Source: an uncultured Collinsella sp. | GTDB lineage: Bacteria; Actinomycetota; Coriobacteriia; Coriobacteriales; Coriobacteriaceae | Direction of reading: 5' to 3' | Length of the DNA stretch: 13,396 nt | Assembly (NCBI GenBank): GCA_902489965.1 | Contig: CABUCA010000052.1 | Coordinates: 1-13,396 of the forward strand | Part shown: piece by piece, positions 5,988-13,361 of the stretch | Numbering within the stretch: position 1 is the first letter of the stretch | Layout of the letters: each line of letters starts with the position of its first letter | Made by a program: the position numbers and the translations under genes | Notes under the pieces: model-generated | Told to the model about the DNA's origin: nothing | The model's database searches: none | Seen by the model: the letters and a program-made list of their open reading frames with translations, nothing else

Positions 5988-6016
5988 ATTGTACTCCGCA
6001 CGCGCGTCGGATAAAA
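5988..6016 (-). promoter_or_regulatory. Promoter of ilvE
   Basis: On the minus strand TACAAT (5993-5988) is a good -10 box, with TTTTAT (6016-6011) 17 bases upstream as a weak -35 box. It lies about 150 bases before the ilvE start, in an AT-rich stretch. Confidence 0.45.
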
Positions 6017-6059
6017 CGTTTTTCTTTAACTAACTAAAGTATTTTCATTTGACCGAAGC

Positions 6060-6093
6060 AAAAAGGCCCGCCACCGTAAGCGGTGACGGGCCT
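6060..6093 (-). terminator. dedA terminator
   Basis: On the minus strand AGGCCCG-T-CACCG pairs with CGGTGGCGGGCCT around a four-base loop, with one unpaired base, and runs into TTTTT (6064-6060). It is placed 30 bases after the dedA stop. Confidence 0.85.
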
Positions 6094-6122
6094 CAACTGC
6101 ACGGTTTGCGCGCTGACTCGAG

Positions 6123-6770
6123 CTACGCGTTCTTTTTGCCCAGCTTAGCCTTAACCAGACCGACCACGGTCGGGATGATCGACACGGCAACGATGCCGAC
6201 GATTAGCAGCTCAAAGTGCTCCTGCACAAAGGGGATGCCGCCAAAGAAGTAGCCCAGCAGTGTGAAGAGCGTCGACCAGGTAATGCCGCCCAGCACGTTA
6301 AAGATGACAAAATTGCGCCAGTGCATACCGCCCATGCCGGCGATAAAGGGCACAAAAGTGCGGATAAACGGGAAGAAACGGCCCAGGAAAATAGCCAGGT
6401 GGCCCCACTTGTCCAAGAAGTCCTCGGACTTTTTAATGCGCTCGGGCGTCATGGCCTTGACCTTGCCCGAAGCGATGATCTTTTTGCCAAAGAAGTGACC
6501 GATCATAAAGTTGCACTGATCACCCAAGATGGCAGCCGCCCATGCGACGGCCAGCAGGGCCACGATGTTAAAGCCACCGTTGTGGGCAAAGAAGCCCGAA
6601 GCAAACAGCAGTGAATCGCCAGGAAGGAACGGGAAGAACACCACGCCCGTCTCGATAAAGATGATCAGGAACACGCAGCCGTAGGCCATAAGCGGGCCGG
6701 CGGCGATCCAGCTGGCGATCGCGGTGCGCGGATCCTTAAGCAGCTCGGCGATAAAATTGATGAAACCCAT
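6123..6770 (-). CDS. DedA-family (VTT domain) integral membrane protein
   Basis: This 215-residue polytopic protein shows the DedA hallmarks: ETGVVFFPFLPGDSLLFASGFFA near residues 40-60 (in overlapping parts), the acidic residue within IFIETG, and FLGRFFPFIRTFVPFIAGMGGM with the conserved FxRFxPxxRT arginines. Strongly hydrophobic segments occur near residues 20-45, 65-85, 125-150 and 175-205. Members act in the cytoplasmic membrane; several, such as PopT/DedA and UptA, are implicated in flipping or recycling lipid carriers and maintaining membrane potential. The substrate here cannot be told. The ATG at 6770 is preceded by GAGAGG about ten bases upstream. It is divergent from cysE and has its own terminator. 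Confidence 0.93.
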   Translation of the reverse strand: MGFINFIAELLKDPRTAIASWIAAGPLMAYGCVFLIIFIETGVVFFPFLPGDSLLFASGFFAHNGGFNIVALLAVAWAAAILGDQCNFMIGHFFGKKIIASGKVKAMTPERIKKSEDFLDKWGHLAIFLGRFFPFIRTFVPFIAGMGGMHWRNFVIFNVLGGITWSTLFTLLGYFFGGIPFVQEHFELLIVGIVAVSIIPTVVGLVKAKLGKKNA

Positions 6771-6816
6771 GAAGTAAAACCTCTCAGTTGTGGGCGCGGA
6801 TACGTCCAAGTTGACC

Positions 6817-6822
6817 AGTATA
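6817..6822 (-). promoter_or_regulatory. -10 box for dedA
   Basis: TATACT on the minus strand (6822-6817), 47 bases before the dedA start. The best upstream partner, TTGCGC, is 20 bases away, so the -35 is uncertain. Confidence 0.4.
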
Positions 6823-6946
6823 CGGTTGCGGTGCCCCCTCGTGCGCAACCCCACAAAAGCATGACTCCATTACCAGCAAGTTTGCATAACTGACATCTGT
6901 AGCGCAATGGCGCCAAGATTGTCCTTCCTAATCCCTAGCAAATCGC

Positions 6947-6952
6947 TATACT
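6947..6952 (+). promoter_or_regulatory. -10 box for cysE with a small palindrome overlapping it
   Basis: TATACT (6947-6952) lies 41 bases before the cysE GTG. TAGCAAATCGCTA just before and overlapping it has symmetric TAGC/GCTA arms that might be a regulator site. The -35 is weak (TTCCTA, 16 bases before). Confidence 0.4.
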
Positions 6953-6993
6953 TTATTGAATCGCATTGCCATGGCGCTAAGGGAGGGCGGCCG

Positions 6994-7698
6994 GTGAGCT
7001 TTATCAATACCATTCGCGAGGATATCAAGACCGTCCAGGCGCAAGACCCCGCTGCACAAAACGGTCTGGTCATCTTCCTTTCCTATCCTGGCCTGCACGC
7101 CAAGTGGAACCACGTGCCCGAGCACTGGCTCTGGGAGCACGGTCATCGCTCGCTCGCCCGCGTGCTCTCGCAAATCACCCGCCACATCACCGGCGTCGAG
7201 ATTCATCCCGCGGCACAGATCGGCAAGCATTTCTTTATCGACCATGCCATGGGCGTCGTCATCGGCGAGACCACCATTGTGGGCGACAACTGCGTGCTCT
7301 ACCAGGGCGTTACGCTCGGCGGCACCGGCAACGAGACCGGCAAACGCCACCCAACGCTCGGCGATAACGTCACCGTGGGCACGGGCGCCAAGGTGCTCGG
7401 CAACATCCGCATCGGCAACAACGTCAAGATCGGCGGCAACTCGGTCGTCGTCAAGGACGTGCCCGACAACTGCACCGTCGTGGGCGTGCCGGGACGCATC
7501 ATCAAGCGCAACGGCTGCCGCGTGTTCGAAGAGAGCTTCGACGCCAAGCAGCATCGCGAGTACATGCCCGATGATGCCGCCGAGCAATCCGCGCTCAACC
7601 GTCAAGGCATCACCGAGAATGCCCGCCGCGTCAAGGAACTCGAGCGAGAGGTGGCCGAGCTCAAAGCCCTCGTCGCCAAGCTCGTGGACGAGCGCTAG
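6994..7698 (+). CDS. cysE: Serine O-acetyltransferase
   Basis: This enzyme transfers acetyl from acetyl-CoA to L-serine, giving O-acetylserine for cysteine synthesis by CysK. The protein (234 residues) has the short N-terminal helical part typical of Gram-positive enzymes and a left-handed beta-helix of hexapeptide repeats (residues about 68-165). The active-site histidine motif is FIDHAMGVVIGE (H84), followed by YQGVTLGGTG and GKRHP (H119), with GVPGRIIK at the end of the helix. GTG at 6994 was chosen because GGAGGG precedes it by about six bases; upstream in-frame ATG 6907 precedes the promoter. An added charged C-terminal helix (ENARRVKELEREVAELKALVAKLVDER, residues about 208-234) looks like a coiled coil. 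No cysK is in view. Confidence 0.95.
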   Translation: MSFINTIREDIKTVQAQDPAAQNGLVIFLSYPGLHAKWNHVPEHWLWEHGHRSLARVLSQITRHITGVEIHPAAQIGKHFFIDHAMGVVIGETTIVGDNCVLYQGVTLGGTGNETGKRHPTLGDNVTVGTGAKVLGNIRIGNNVKIGGNSVVVKDVPDNCTVVGVPGRIIKRNGCRVFEESFDAKQHREYMPDDAAEQSALNRQGITENARRVKELEREVAELKALVAKLVDER

Positions 7699-7738
7699 GA
7701 ACGCAAGCGGCACAAAACGACATCGGCATCAACGCAAG

Positions 7739-7780
7739 AAGGCGCGCCAGGGAATCCATCCCCGGCGCGCCTTTCTTTTT
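7739..7780 (+). terminator. cysE terminator
   Basis: GGCGCGCC (7741-7748) pairs perfectly with its complement (7764-7771), with extra pairs inside (GGGA/TCCC), then TTTCTTTTT. It lies about 40 bases after the cysE stop. Confidence 0.85.
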
Positions 7781-7781
7781 G

Positions 7782-7813
7782 ATGTGACATGCGGGACTGT
7801 CCCTTTGTCACAT
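7782..7813. repeat. REP-like palindrome between cysE and the ABC operon
   Basis: ATGTGACA (7782-7789) pairs with TGTCACAT (7806-7813), and inside it GGGAC-T-GTCCC (7793-7803) is a perfect palindrome. It follows the cysE terminator at once and touches the stop codon of the convergent ABC gene. The GGGACTGTCCC core with TGTCAC ends resembles repetitive palindromes I associate with REP/IS200-like systems of gut bacteria; this is recalled and not checked. Confidence 0.55.
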
Positions 7814-9819
7814 TAGGCGAACTGGCTCAAGTAGAGGTCGGCGTAGGCACCCTCGGCAGCCAGCAGCTCCTTATGCGTGCCCTGCTCGATAATGTTGCCG
7901 TGATCCATGACCAAGATCAGGTCGGCATCCACGATCGTCGACAGGCGATGCGCGATCACAAAGCTCGTGCGCCCGCGCATGAGCGCGTCCATGGCACGGC
8001 CGATGGCAAGCTCGGTACGCGTGTCCACGCTTGAGGTCGCCTCGTCCAGGATGAGAATCGCCGGGTTGTTGAGCAGCACGCGCGCAATGGTCAGCAGCTG
8101 GCGTTGGCCCTGGCTGATGCTCTCGGCATCGTTGGCCACGCGCGTGTCGTAGCCCTGCGGCATGGTGCGCACAAAGAAGTCGACCTGCGCGGCACGAGCG
8201 GCGGCCACAATTTCGTCGCGCGTTGCCTCGGGGCAGCCGTAGGCGATGTTTTCGGCAATCGTGCCATCGAACAGCCAGGCGTCCTGCAGCACCATGCCAA
8301 ACTGCTGCCGTAGCTCGCCGCGGTCCATGCGGCTCGTATCCACGCCGTCGAGCGTAATACGCCCGCCGTCAATCTCGTAGAAGCGCATGAGCAGGTTGAT
8401 GAGCGTCGTCTTGCCTGCGCCCGTGGTTCCCACCACGGCAATCTTCTGGCCCGGCTCGGCGGTAAACGACACGTCGCGCATAAGCGGCTTGTCGGGCGAA
8501 TAACCAAAGCGCACGTGCTCAAAGGAGACGCGGCCCTCCACGCGACCCGGCAGCTTGGCGGCCTCGTCCGACAGCGGATCGGCCTCCATCTCGGGCTCAT
8601 CGAGCAGGTCGAACACGCGCTCTGCACTCGCCAGCGCGCTCTGCAGCGAGTTGAAGGTAAACGACAGCTGCGTCATGGGCTCGGACGCCTCGTAGATAAA
8701 CTGGAAGAACGCCTGGAACACGCCGACGGTCATGTGGCCGGCGACCAGCATGCTGCAGCCCACGAGCGCAATAACGATCTGCGCCAAACGGCCGATAAAG
8801 CGCACCGCGGGGCCGACAGCATTGATCATAAAGTCGGCCTTGGTGCTCACACGAGCCAGTTCCTTCGAAGCCTCGTGCACCTCAGCGGAGCTCTGACGTT
8901 CGCGGTTAAACGCGCGGATCACCAGACGGCCCGAATAGCCTTCCTCGACCGCACTCGTAATCTTGGACACCCACTCCTGGCGCTCGCCCGTCACATCGTG
9001 TGTGCGGCGCGAGACGACCTTCGTCACCAGCAGCGACAGTGCCGTAAAGAACAGAAAGACGAGCGTAAGCTGCACGCTGAACACGAACATCACGCTCACA
9101 GCACCAACAACCGTGCCGATCGACACGAGCAGCTGCAGCAATCCGCGCTGCATGCTCTCGGACATCTTGTCCAGGTCGTTGGTCGCGCGGCTGACGACCT
9201 CGCCGGGACGATGCGCGTCAAAATAGGCGAGCGGTAGACGGTTGAGCTTTTGCGCGATGCGGTTACGCAGGCGCAGATTGAGGCGTTCGGCCACGCTCGA
9301 CATCAAAAAGCTCTGGAGCGCGTAGAACGAAGCGGCGGCCGTCCAAATCAAAAAGTAGATGAAGATAGTCCTGCCGCAGTTCTCCCAGGTGATGCTGAAG
9401 GTGGCGTTGTTGACAAACGCTACCTGAATGTGGCCCCACAGCTCATCGATCACGCGGGCGCTATATGCCGGCGCAGCAGTGTTAAAGATGACATAGAACA
9501 CAATGCTCGCGAACACGATATAGAAGCGCCAATGGTCGCCGGCAGCCTCACTCCACAGGCGGCGCACCGTCGCCCAGGTATCCCGAGGTGTCTCGTCCTC
9601 GTCTTCGTCGTCCACGTCGCGCATACGCTCTGCCTCGGCGCGGGCGCGCTCGTCCTCGGCACGTTCGTTTTCCTCGTAGAGCGCTTGGCGGCGAGCCTCG
9701 CGCTCGGCTGCAGCCTTGGCGGCGTCATCCAGCTCGGTCGACGCGGCAGCCGTTTCCTCGACCAGTCCCGCGGCAGCGGCGTCATCAACGCCGCCCTGCT
9801 TCTTGAGCTCCTCGGTCAT
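7813..9819 (-). CDS. ABC exporter half-transporter B (consensus ATPase site subunit)
   Basis: This 668-residue fused permease-ATPase is the second half of a heterodimeric ABC exporter. After an unusual Ala/Glu/Asp/Arg-rich N-terminal extension of about 80 residues come six predicted membrane helices (about 95-380) and a nucleotide-binding domain. Walker A is GTTGAGKTT (464-472), the Q-loop is VLQDAW, the signature is the variant ISQGQ (568-572), Walker B is ILILDE with catalytic E593, and the switch histidine is in IAHR (H624). It therefore supplies the intact hydrolytic site, while its variant signature faces the degenerate site of subunit A. The ATG at 9819 is preceded by AGGGAGG eight bases upstream, inside the end of gene A. 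It lies one base after A's stop, so the two are translationally coupled. The substrate is unknown; the family includes LmrD, BmrD and TM288 multidrug exporters. Confidence 0.94.
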   Translation of the reverse strand: MTEELKKQGGVDDAAAAGLVEETAAASTELDDAAKAAAEREARRQALYEENERAEDERARAEAERMRDVDDEDEDETPRDTWATVRRLWSEAAGDHWRFYIVFASIVFYVIFNTAAPAYSARVIDELWGHIQVAFVNNATFSITWENCGRTIFIYFLIWTAAASFYALQSFLMSSVAERLNLRLRNRIAQKLNRLPLAYFDAHRPGEVVSRATNDLDKMSESMQRGLLQLLVSIGTVVGAVSVMFVFSVQLTLVFLFFTALSLLVTKVVSRRTHDVTGERQEWVSKITSAVEEGYSGRLVIRAFNRERQSSAEVHEASKELARVSTKADFMINAVGPAVRFIGRLAQIVIALVGCSMLVAGHMTVGVFQAFFQFIYEASEPMTQLSFTFNSLQSALASAERVFDLLDEPEMEADPLSDEAAKLPGRVEGRVSFEHVRFGYSPDKPLMRDVSFTAEPGQKIAVVGTTGAGKTTLINLLMRFYEIDGGRITLDGVDTSRMDRGELRQQFGMVLQDAWLFDGTIAENIAYGCPEATRDEIVAAARAAQVDFFVRTMPQGYDTRVANDAESISQGQRQLLTIARVLLNNPAILILDEATSSVDTRTELAIGRAMDALMRGRTSFVIAHRLSTIVDADLILVMDHGNIIEQGTHKELLAAEGAYADLYLSQFA

Positions 9820-9820
9820 G

Positions 9821-11557
9821 CTACTCACCTCCCTTCATCTGCGATTCCGCGATGGCGCGGTACACCTCGCAGGTTTCCATAAGCTCGCCATGCGTGCCCA
9901 GACCCACAACCTCGCCATCCTTGAGCACGACGATCTGGTCGGCGTGCAAGATCGTCGAGATGCGCTGCGCGATGATGAGCACCGCAGCGTCACGCGTCTC
10001 GTCTTGCAACGCATGACGCAGGGCGGCATCAGTCTTAAAGTCCAGGGCCGAAAAACTGTCATCGAAGATATATAGATCGGCATGCTTCATGAGCGCACGG
10101 GCGATTGCCAAACGCTGGCGCTGGCCGCCCGAAAAGTTCGTACCGCCCTGGGCAACCGGGGTATCGAGCCCCTGCGGTTGGTCGAGTACAAAGGTGCTCT
10201 GGGCAACCTCAAGCGCGTGAAGCATGTCGCCCTCGGTCGCGCCTTCGTTACCAAAGCGAAGGTTGCTCGCCACCGTGCCCGAGAACAGCCACGCCTTCTG
10301 CGGCACATAGGCAATGCGCCCGCGGATTTCGTCTTGCGTAAGCTCGCGCAGGTCCACACCATTCAGGCGAATGGAGCCCTTGGTGGCATCGTGGAAGCGC
10401 AGCAGAAGCTTTGCCACCGTCGATTTGCCCGAGCCTGTCGAGCCAACGATTGCAGTCGTCTGACCGCGACGGCAGGCAAAGCTCAGGTCGCACAGGGTGT
10501 CCTCGTCGGCATCGTCAAAGCGAAACGACATGTGGTCGAACACGGCCACCGCATCGGCTTCGTCTTGGGGCTCGCGCGCCCCGTCATCCAGCGTGCGCTC
10601 GCCATCGACGATGCTCGGCTCAATCTCCAACACCTGCTGCGCACGGTTCAGGCACGCGGCAGCACGCGGAAGCGTCAGCACCACCATCTGGGCCATCATC
10701 ACAAAGAACAGGATCAGGATTGCGTACTCGAGCACCGCAGAGATACTCGCAATCTGCATGGCGTGGGCGCCCACGCGGTTGCCGCCAACCCACAGCACCG
10801 CCACCTCGGCGATGTTCATCAAAAAGAAGCTTGAGCTGTCGAGGCCCACAAACAGGTGGTTGACTTTGATGGCGTTGGCGGCGTATTCGCTAAACACCTC
10901 GTCCAGACGCCGTTCCTCGTGGCGCTCCTTGTTAAACGCACGGATGACGCGCACGCCCACAATATTCTCGCGCAGCACCACGTTCATGCGGTCGATAAAG
11001 CCCTGTAGGCGCATAAAAATCGGCGCCGCGTTGGCAACCGTAAAGACCGCCGCCACCAGCACAATCGCAACGACTACGCCCAGAAGCGTGCCCATGGCGG
11101 GATCGATAAACCAGGCGAAGATGATGCCCGCCACAGCCAAAAACGGCACGGGCAACACCAGCTGAATCGTCTGCAGAATCGCCTGCTGAATCACGTTGAT
11201 GTCGTTGAGCGAGCGTGTGATCATCGATCCGGTGCCAAAGCGCTCAAAATCGCTGGCCGCGAGCTCGAGCGATTTGTCGTACACGGCATTGCGGATATCG
11301 CAAGCCACGTTGGCGGCCAGGCGCGCCGAAAGATAGCAGCCCAGCACCGTGCCGCCGCTAGCCATGCTGGTCGCGATAAACATGTATAGGCCGTTGCGTA
11401 AAATGTAGTCGACATCGCCCGTGGTAATACCGGTGTTGACCATGTTCGCCAGCATCGTGGGAACCAGCAGCGTACCGACGTTATCCACCAGCAGCACCAG
11501 CAGCGTCACTGCGACAAGCCCTCGATAGGGCTTCAAAAACCTCATTAACAGTCGCAC
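9821..11557 (-). CDS. ABC exporter half-transporter A (degenerate ATPase site subunit)
   Basis: This 578-residue permease-ATPase has six predicted membrane helices in residues about 12-300 and a nucleotide-binding domain from about 340. Walker A is GSTGSGKST (372-380), the Q-loop is YVPQKAW, and the signature is a canonical FSGGQ (475-479). Walker B is LYIFDD, with Asp (D500) where the catalytic Glu should be, and the switch is AQR, with Gln (Q531) for His. These two replacements mark the degenerate-site subunit of heterodimeric exporters such as TM287, LmrC and BmrC. GTG at 11557 gives the usual N-terminus (RLLMRFLKPYR) and has a GAGGGGGAG stretch just upstream. An ATG at 11545, overlapping the marR stop as TAATG, is an alternative. 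It overlaps marR by 13 bases and gene B follows after one base, so the three form one operon. Confidence 0.94.
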   Translation of the reverse strand: MRLLMRFLKPYRGLVAVTLLVLLVDNVGTLLVPTMLANMVNTGITTGDVDYILRNGLYMFIATSMASGGTVLGCYLSARLAANVACDIRNAVYDKSLELAASDFERFGTGSMITRSLNDINVIQQAILQTIQLVLPVPFLAVAGIIFAWFIDPAMGTLLGVVVAIVLVAAVFTVANAAPIFMRLQGFIDRMNVVLRENIVGVRVIRAFNKERHEERRLDEVFSEYAANAIKVNHLFVGLDSSSFFLMNIAEVAVLWVGGNRVGAHAMQIASISAVLEYAILILFFVMMAQMVVLTLPRAAACLNRAQQVLEIEPSIVDGERTLDDGAREPQDEADAVAVFDHMSFRFDDADEDTLCDLSFACRRGQTTAIVGSTGSGKSTVAKLLLRFHDATKGSIRLNGVDLRELTQDEIRGRIAYVPQKAWLFSGTVASNLRFGNEGATEGDMLHALEVAQSTFVLDQPQGLDTPVAQGGTNFSGGQRQRLAIARALMKHADLYIFDDSFSALDFKTDAALRHALQDETRDAAVLIIAQRISTILHADQIVVLKDGEVVGLGTHGELMETCEVYRAIAESQMKGGE

Positions 11558-12045
11558 GACTCCCCCTCACCTTGATTCTCGGCTTGGCTCTCGGCAGCGA
11601 TATGCTGCTTAAAGGCATCGCACTCATCGCCGAGCGCATGGGAAAATTTTCCGATCAAGCGCATGATTTCGCGCTGCTCACACGGCTCAAGCGCGCCAAA
11701 GGCTCGCTGCTCGGCCTTGAGTGCCGGCAGCGCATAACGCTCGGCAAATCGCCTGCCCTCTTCGGTCAGGCTCACAACCTTGTTCTTACGACTGCCTTCG
11801 GCAAACTCCAACGTTGCGAAGCCCCGCGCCGTCAAGGTTTTAATTGCCGAGTTGATGGTCTGCTTGCTGTAGAACCATTCGCTTGTCAGACGGCTTACGG
11901 CAATACTGCCGCCCGCCGTGCTGGTGTCGACGAGCATCCAATAGGCGCAGTCCGAAAGGCCGCAGGCGCGCGAGAACTCCGAATAGATATGGTCGAGTCC
12001 ATTGAGCAACCGGTCGAAGTCGACCAGCGCAACCGCACTATTCAT
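11545..12045 (-). CDS. MarR-family transcriptional regulator
   Basis: This 166-residue protein has a winged helix-turn-helix. SIAVSRLTSEWFYSKQTINSAIKTLTARGFATLEFAEGSRKNKVVSLTEEG, read in parts at residues about 47-97, shows the recognition helix followed by the wing. Helices at both ends would form the dimer interface. It is the first gene of the operon with the two ABC half-transporters and overlaps the next gene. That arrangement suggests a repressor of the exporter that senses its substrates. The ATG at 12045 has GGTGGGA nearby. Its tail has several Cys residues (C138 region and the terminal ESCDC) that might be redox-sensitive, but this is speculation. Its own promoter carries two direct repeats that are the natural operator candidates. 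Confidence 0.9.
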   Translation of the reverse strand: MNSAVALVDFDRLLNGLDHIYSEFSRACGLSDCAYWMLVDTSTAGGSIAVSRLTSEWFYSKQTINSAIKTLTARGFATLEFAEGSRKNKVVSLTEEGRRFAERYALPALKAEQRAFGALEPCEQREIMRLIGKFSHALGDECDAFKQHIAAESQAENQGEGESCDC

Positions 12046-12059
12046 CTATCCCACCATTC

Positions 12060-12121
12060 GATTGTCCGATTTTTGACCAATTTTGTGTCTCTAGATTAGT
12101 CCGAGTTTTGACTATCGTCAA
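12060..12121 (-). promoter_or_regulatory. marR-ABC operon promoter with paired direct repeats
   Basis: On the minus strand TTGACG (12121-12116) and TAATCT (12098-12093) are 17 bases apart, a good promoter. Two copies of GTCAAAA(C/A)TCGGAC(T)AATC lie at 12112-12094 and 12077-12060, identical but for one substitution and one extra base and about 35 bases apart. One occupies the -35/-10 spacer and -10 box; the other lies downstream of the start point. They are candidate binding sites for the MarR protein. The upstream copy also contains AGTC-8-GACT symmetry. Confidence 0.6.
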
Positions 12122-12164
12122 CAGGCTCTCCGCAAATGCGTACATTTTTATGGCCTATCGGCAG

Positions 12165-12200
12165 AAAAAGACCGCCGGCGCGGGGGCGGCGCCAGCGGTC
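12165..12200 (-). terminator. Terminator of the 96-residue protein gene
   Basis: On the minus strand GACCGC..GCGC (12200 side) pairs with GCGC..GCGGTC (12170 side), with two unpaired bases on each arm, and runs into TTTTT (12169-12165). It lies about 26 bases after the stop codon. Confidence 0.8.
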
Positions 12201-12226
12201 ACGTGAAAATCGAGTTTTATTGCCTG

Positions 12227-12517
12227 TTAAGCGGCAACGGCCTCATAGACCGTAGCGCCCGAGAAGCTGTCATGCAGGCTCTTGCCGGCAATCCACGGCA
12301 GCTCGACGACCTCGCAGACCGTGTTGACCAGCTCGGAGCAGTCAGTAAAGTGGCCCTTGTCGTTGAGGGCCTCGCAATCCTGAACACGCCAATAGCCGTC
12401 GGTGTGCGTGATGTAGTACTCGTGATCGTTGATCGACACGAAAGCGCGCGTCTTGGAACGCAGCAGCTTCAGAAATCCTTCGAAATCGGTCTCGACGACA
12501 TCTCCAGCCTGGAACAT
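12227..12517 (-). CDS. Unrecognised 96-residue protein
   Basis: The frame is well supported: GGAGG lies seven bases before the ATG at 12517, and a terminator follows the stop. The protein begins MFQAGDVVETDFEGFLKLLRS and is acidic and soluble-looking, with no signal peptide or membrane segment. A central beta-rich part (TRAFVSINDHEYYITHTDGYWRVQD, read in parts, about residues 24-49) is followed by helical stretches and a Cys-containing segment (FTDCSELVNTVCEVVEL). I do not recognise a family. It sits between the marR operon, transcribed the same way but separated by a terminator and promoter, and the divergent nitroreductase. A perfect palindrome lies upstream. An upstream in-frame ATG at 12592 is less likely because the ribosome site fits 12517. 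Confidence 0.8.
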   Translation of the reverse strand: MFQAGDVVETDFEGFLKLLRSKTRAFVSINDHEYYITHTDGYWRVQDCEALNDKGHFTDCSELVNTVCEVVELPWIAGKSLHDSFSGATVYEAVAA

Positions 12518-12552
12518 GATGTTACCTCCTGGCCCGGCGCCACCACGGCGCA

Positions 12553-12597
12553 TTGATAAACGTTGGTACTCCTTTAGTAAAACCTTTATCAAAGGTT
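12553..12597. promoter_or_regulatory. Palindromic region upstream of the 96-residue gene
   Basis: AACCTTT-ATC-AAAGGTT (12581-12597) is a perfect 7-bp-arm palindrome. TTGATAAA (12553-12560) is also repeated in inverted form as TTTATCAA (12585-12592) about 24 bases away. This is typical of a regulator binding region for the minus-strand gene, though the promoter boxes are not clear. Confidence 0.4.
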
Positions 12598-12671
12598 ATG
12601 CGTTCGTCATTTAGGCAAGTGGTAAAAAACCGCAGGGTAGACGGGATAAAACGTTTAACCATCCCATTGGT

Positions 12672-12700
12672 TTGTCACATTCTGAAGGTACTTTTATGCA
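12672..12700 (+). promoter_or_regulatory. Promoter of the nitroreductase gene
   Basis: TTGTCA (12672-12677) and TATGCA (12695-12700) are separated by 17 bases, giving a 5' untranslated region of about 105 bases. TTGACC at 12743 has no well-spaced -10 box and is less likely. Confidence 0.45.
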
Positions 12701-12811
12701 AACCTACTTTCCCAATTGGAATCTATCCTTTTGGCCGGGCAATTGACCGTCTATCGTTTGAGCCCGACGGGTATGAACGGGGCATCTGCAACGCCACCGC
12801 AAGGAGACACC

Positions 12812-13333
12812 ATGGAGACTATCGAAGCACTCATTCACCGCCGCAGCTGCCGCAACTACAGCAATCGTCCCGTCGAGGCCGAAAAGCTTGCACGTATTAT
12901 CGAAGCCGGCCAATATGCACCGAGCGGCATGGGCCGCCAGCCGGTGACGTTTGTCGCCGTCACCGACCCCGCGACCGTCGAGCGTCTCTCACAGCTCAAC
13001 GCCCAGGTCATGGGCAGCAACAGCGACCCCTTCTATGGCGCCAAGACCGTTGTGGTGGTGCTGGTTGACCGCAGCGTGCCCACACATCTGGAAGACGGCT
13101 CGCTCGCTATGGGCAACTTGCTCAACGCTGCCTATGCACTGGGTGTCGATTCGTGCTGGATTCACCGCGCGCATGAGGTCTTTGACTCGCCCGAGGGCCT
13201 GGAGCTGCTGGCCAGCTGGGGCCTGCCCGCCGACGGCAGTCTGCGCGGTGTCGGTAACTGCATTCTTGGCTACGCCGAGGACACGCTACCCGAGGCAAAG
13301 CCGCGCCGCGACAACGTGGTGTACGTAAAGTAA
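12812..13333 (+). CDS. Nitroreductase-family flavoprotein
   Basis: This small FMN-dependent oxidoreductase of 173 residues would use NAD(P)H to reduce nitro compounds, quinones or similar acceptors in the cytoplasm; the true substrate is unknown. The FMN-binding RRSCRNY motif is at residues about 9-15, APSGMGRQP at about 36-44, and the C-terminal GVGNCILGYAED with the basic tail KPRRDNVVYVK is also typical. It belongs to the short class of the family and would act as a dimer. AAGGAG ends five bases before the ATG at 12812; a longer in-frame extension to 12716 has no such site. It is divergent from the 96-residue protein gene. Confidence 0.92.
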   Translation: METIEALIHRRSCRNYSNRPVEAEKLARIIEAGQYAPSGMGRQPVTFVAVTDPATVERLSQLNAQVMGSNSDPFYGAKTVVVVLVDRSVPTHLEDGSLAMGNLLNAAYALGVDSCWIHRAHEVFDSPEGLELLASWGLPADGSLRGVGNCILGYAEDTLPEAKPRRDNVVYVK

Positions 13334-13339
13334 TTAGTT

Positions 13340-13361
13340 CCGCCGTTCTACCGAACGGCGG
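13340..13361 (+). terminator. Hairpin after the nitroreductase gene
   Basis: CCGCCGTTC (13340-13348) pairs perfectly with GAACGGCGG (13353-13361) around TACC, six bases after the stop. No T-run follows; a further GC-rich partial palindrome runs to the window end, so the terminator is uncertain. Confidence 0.5.

Noticed and set aside
8515..9237. Long plus-strand frames opposite the ABC genes
   Set aside because: His/Arg/Leu-rich antisense shadows caused by GC-rich third positions in the real genes.
6009..12656. The 13-base string GGATAAAACGTTT before both ilvE (6009-6021) and the nitroreductase (12644-12656), considered as a shared operator
   Set aside because: A 13-base match between two places is expected by chance in a window of this size, and it sits at different positions relative to the two promoters.
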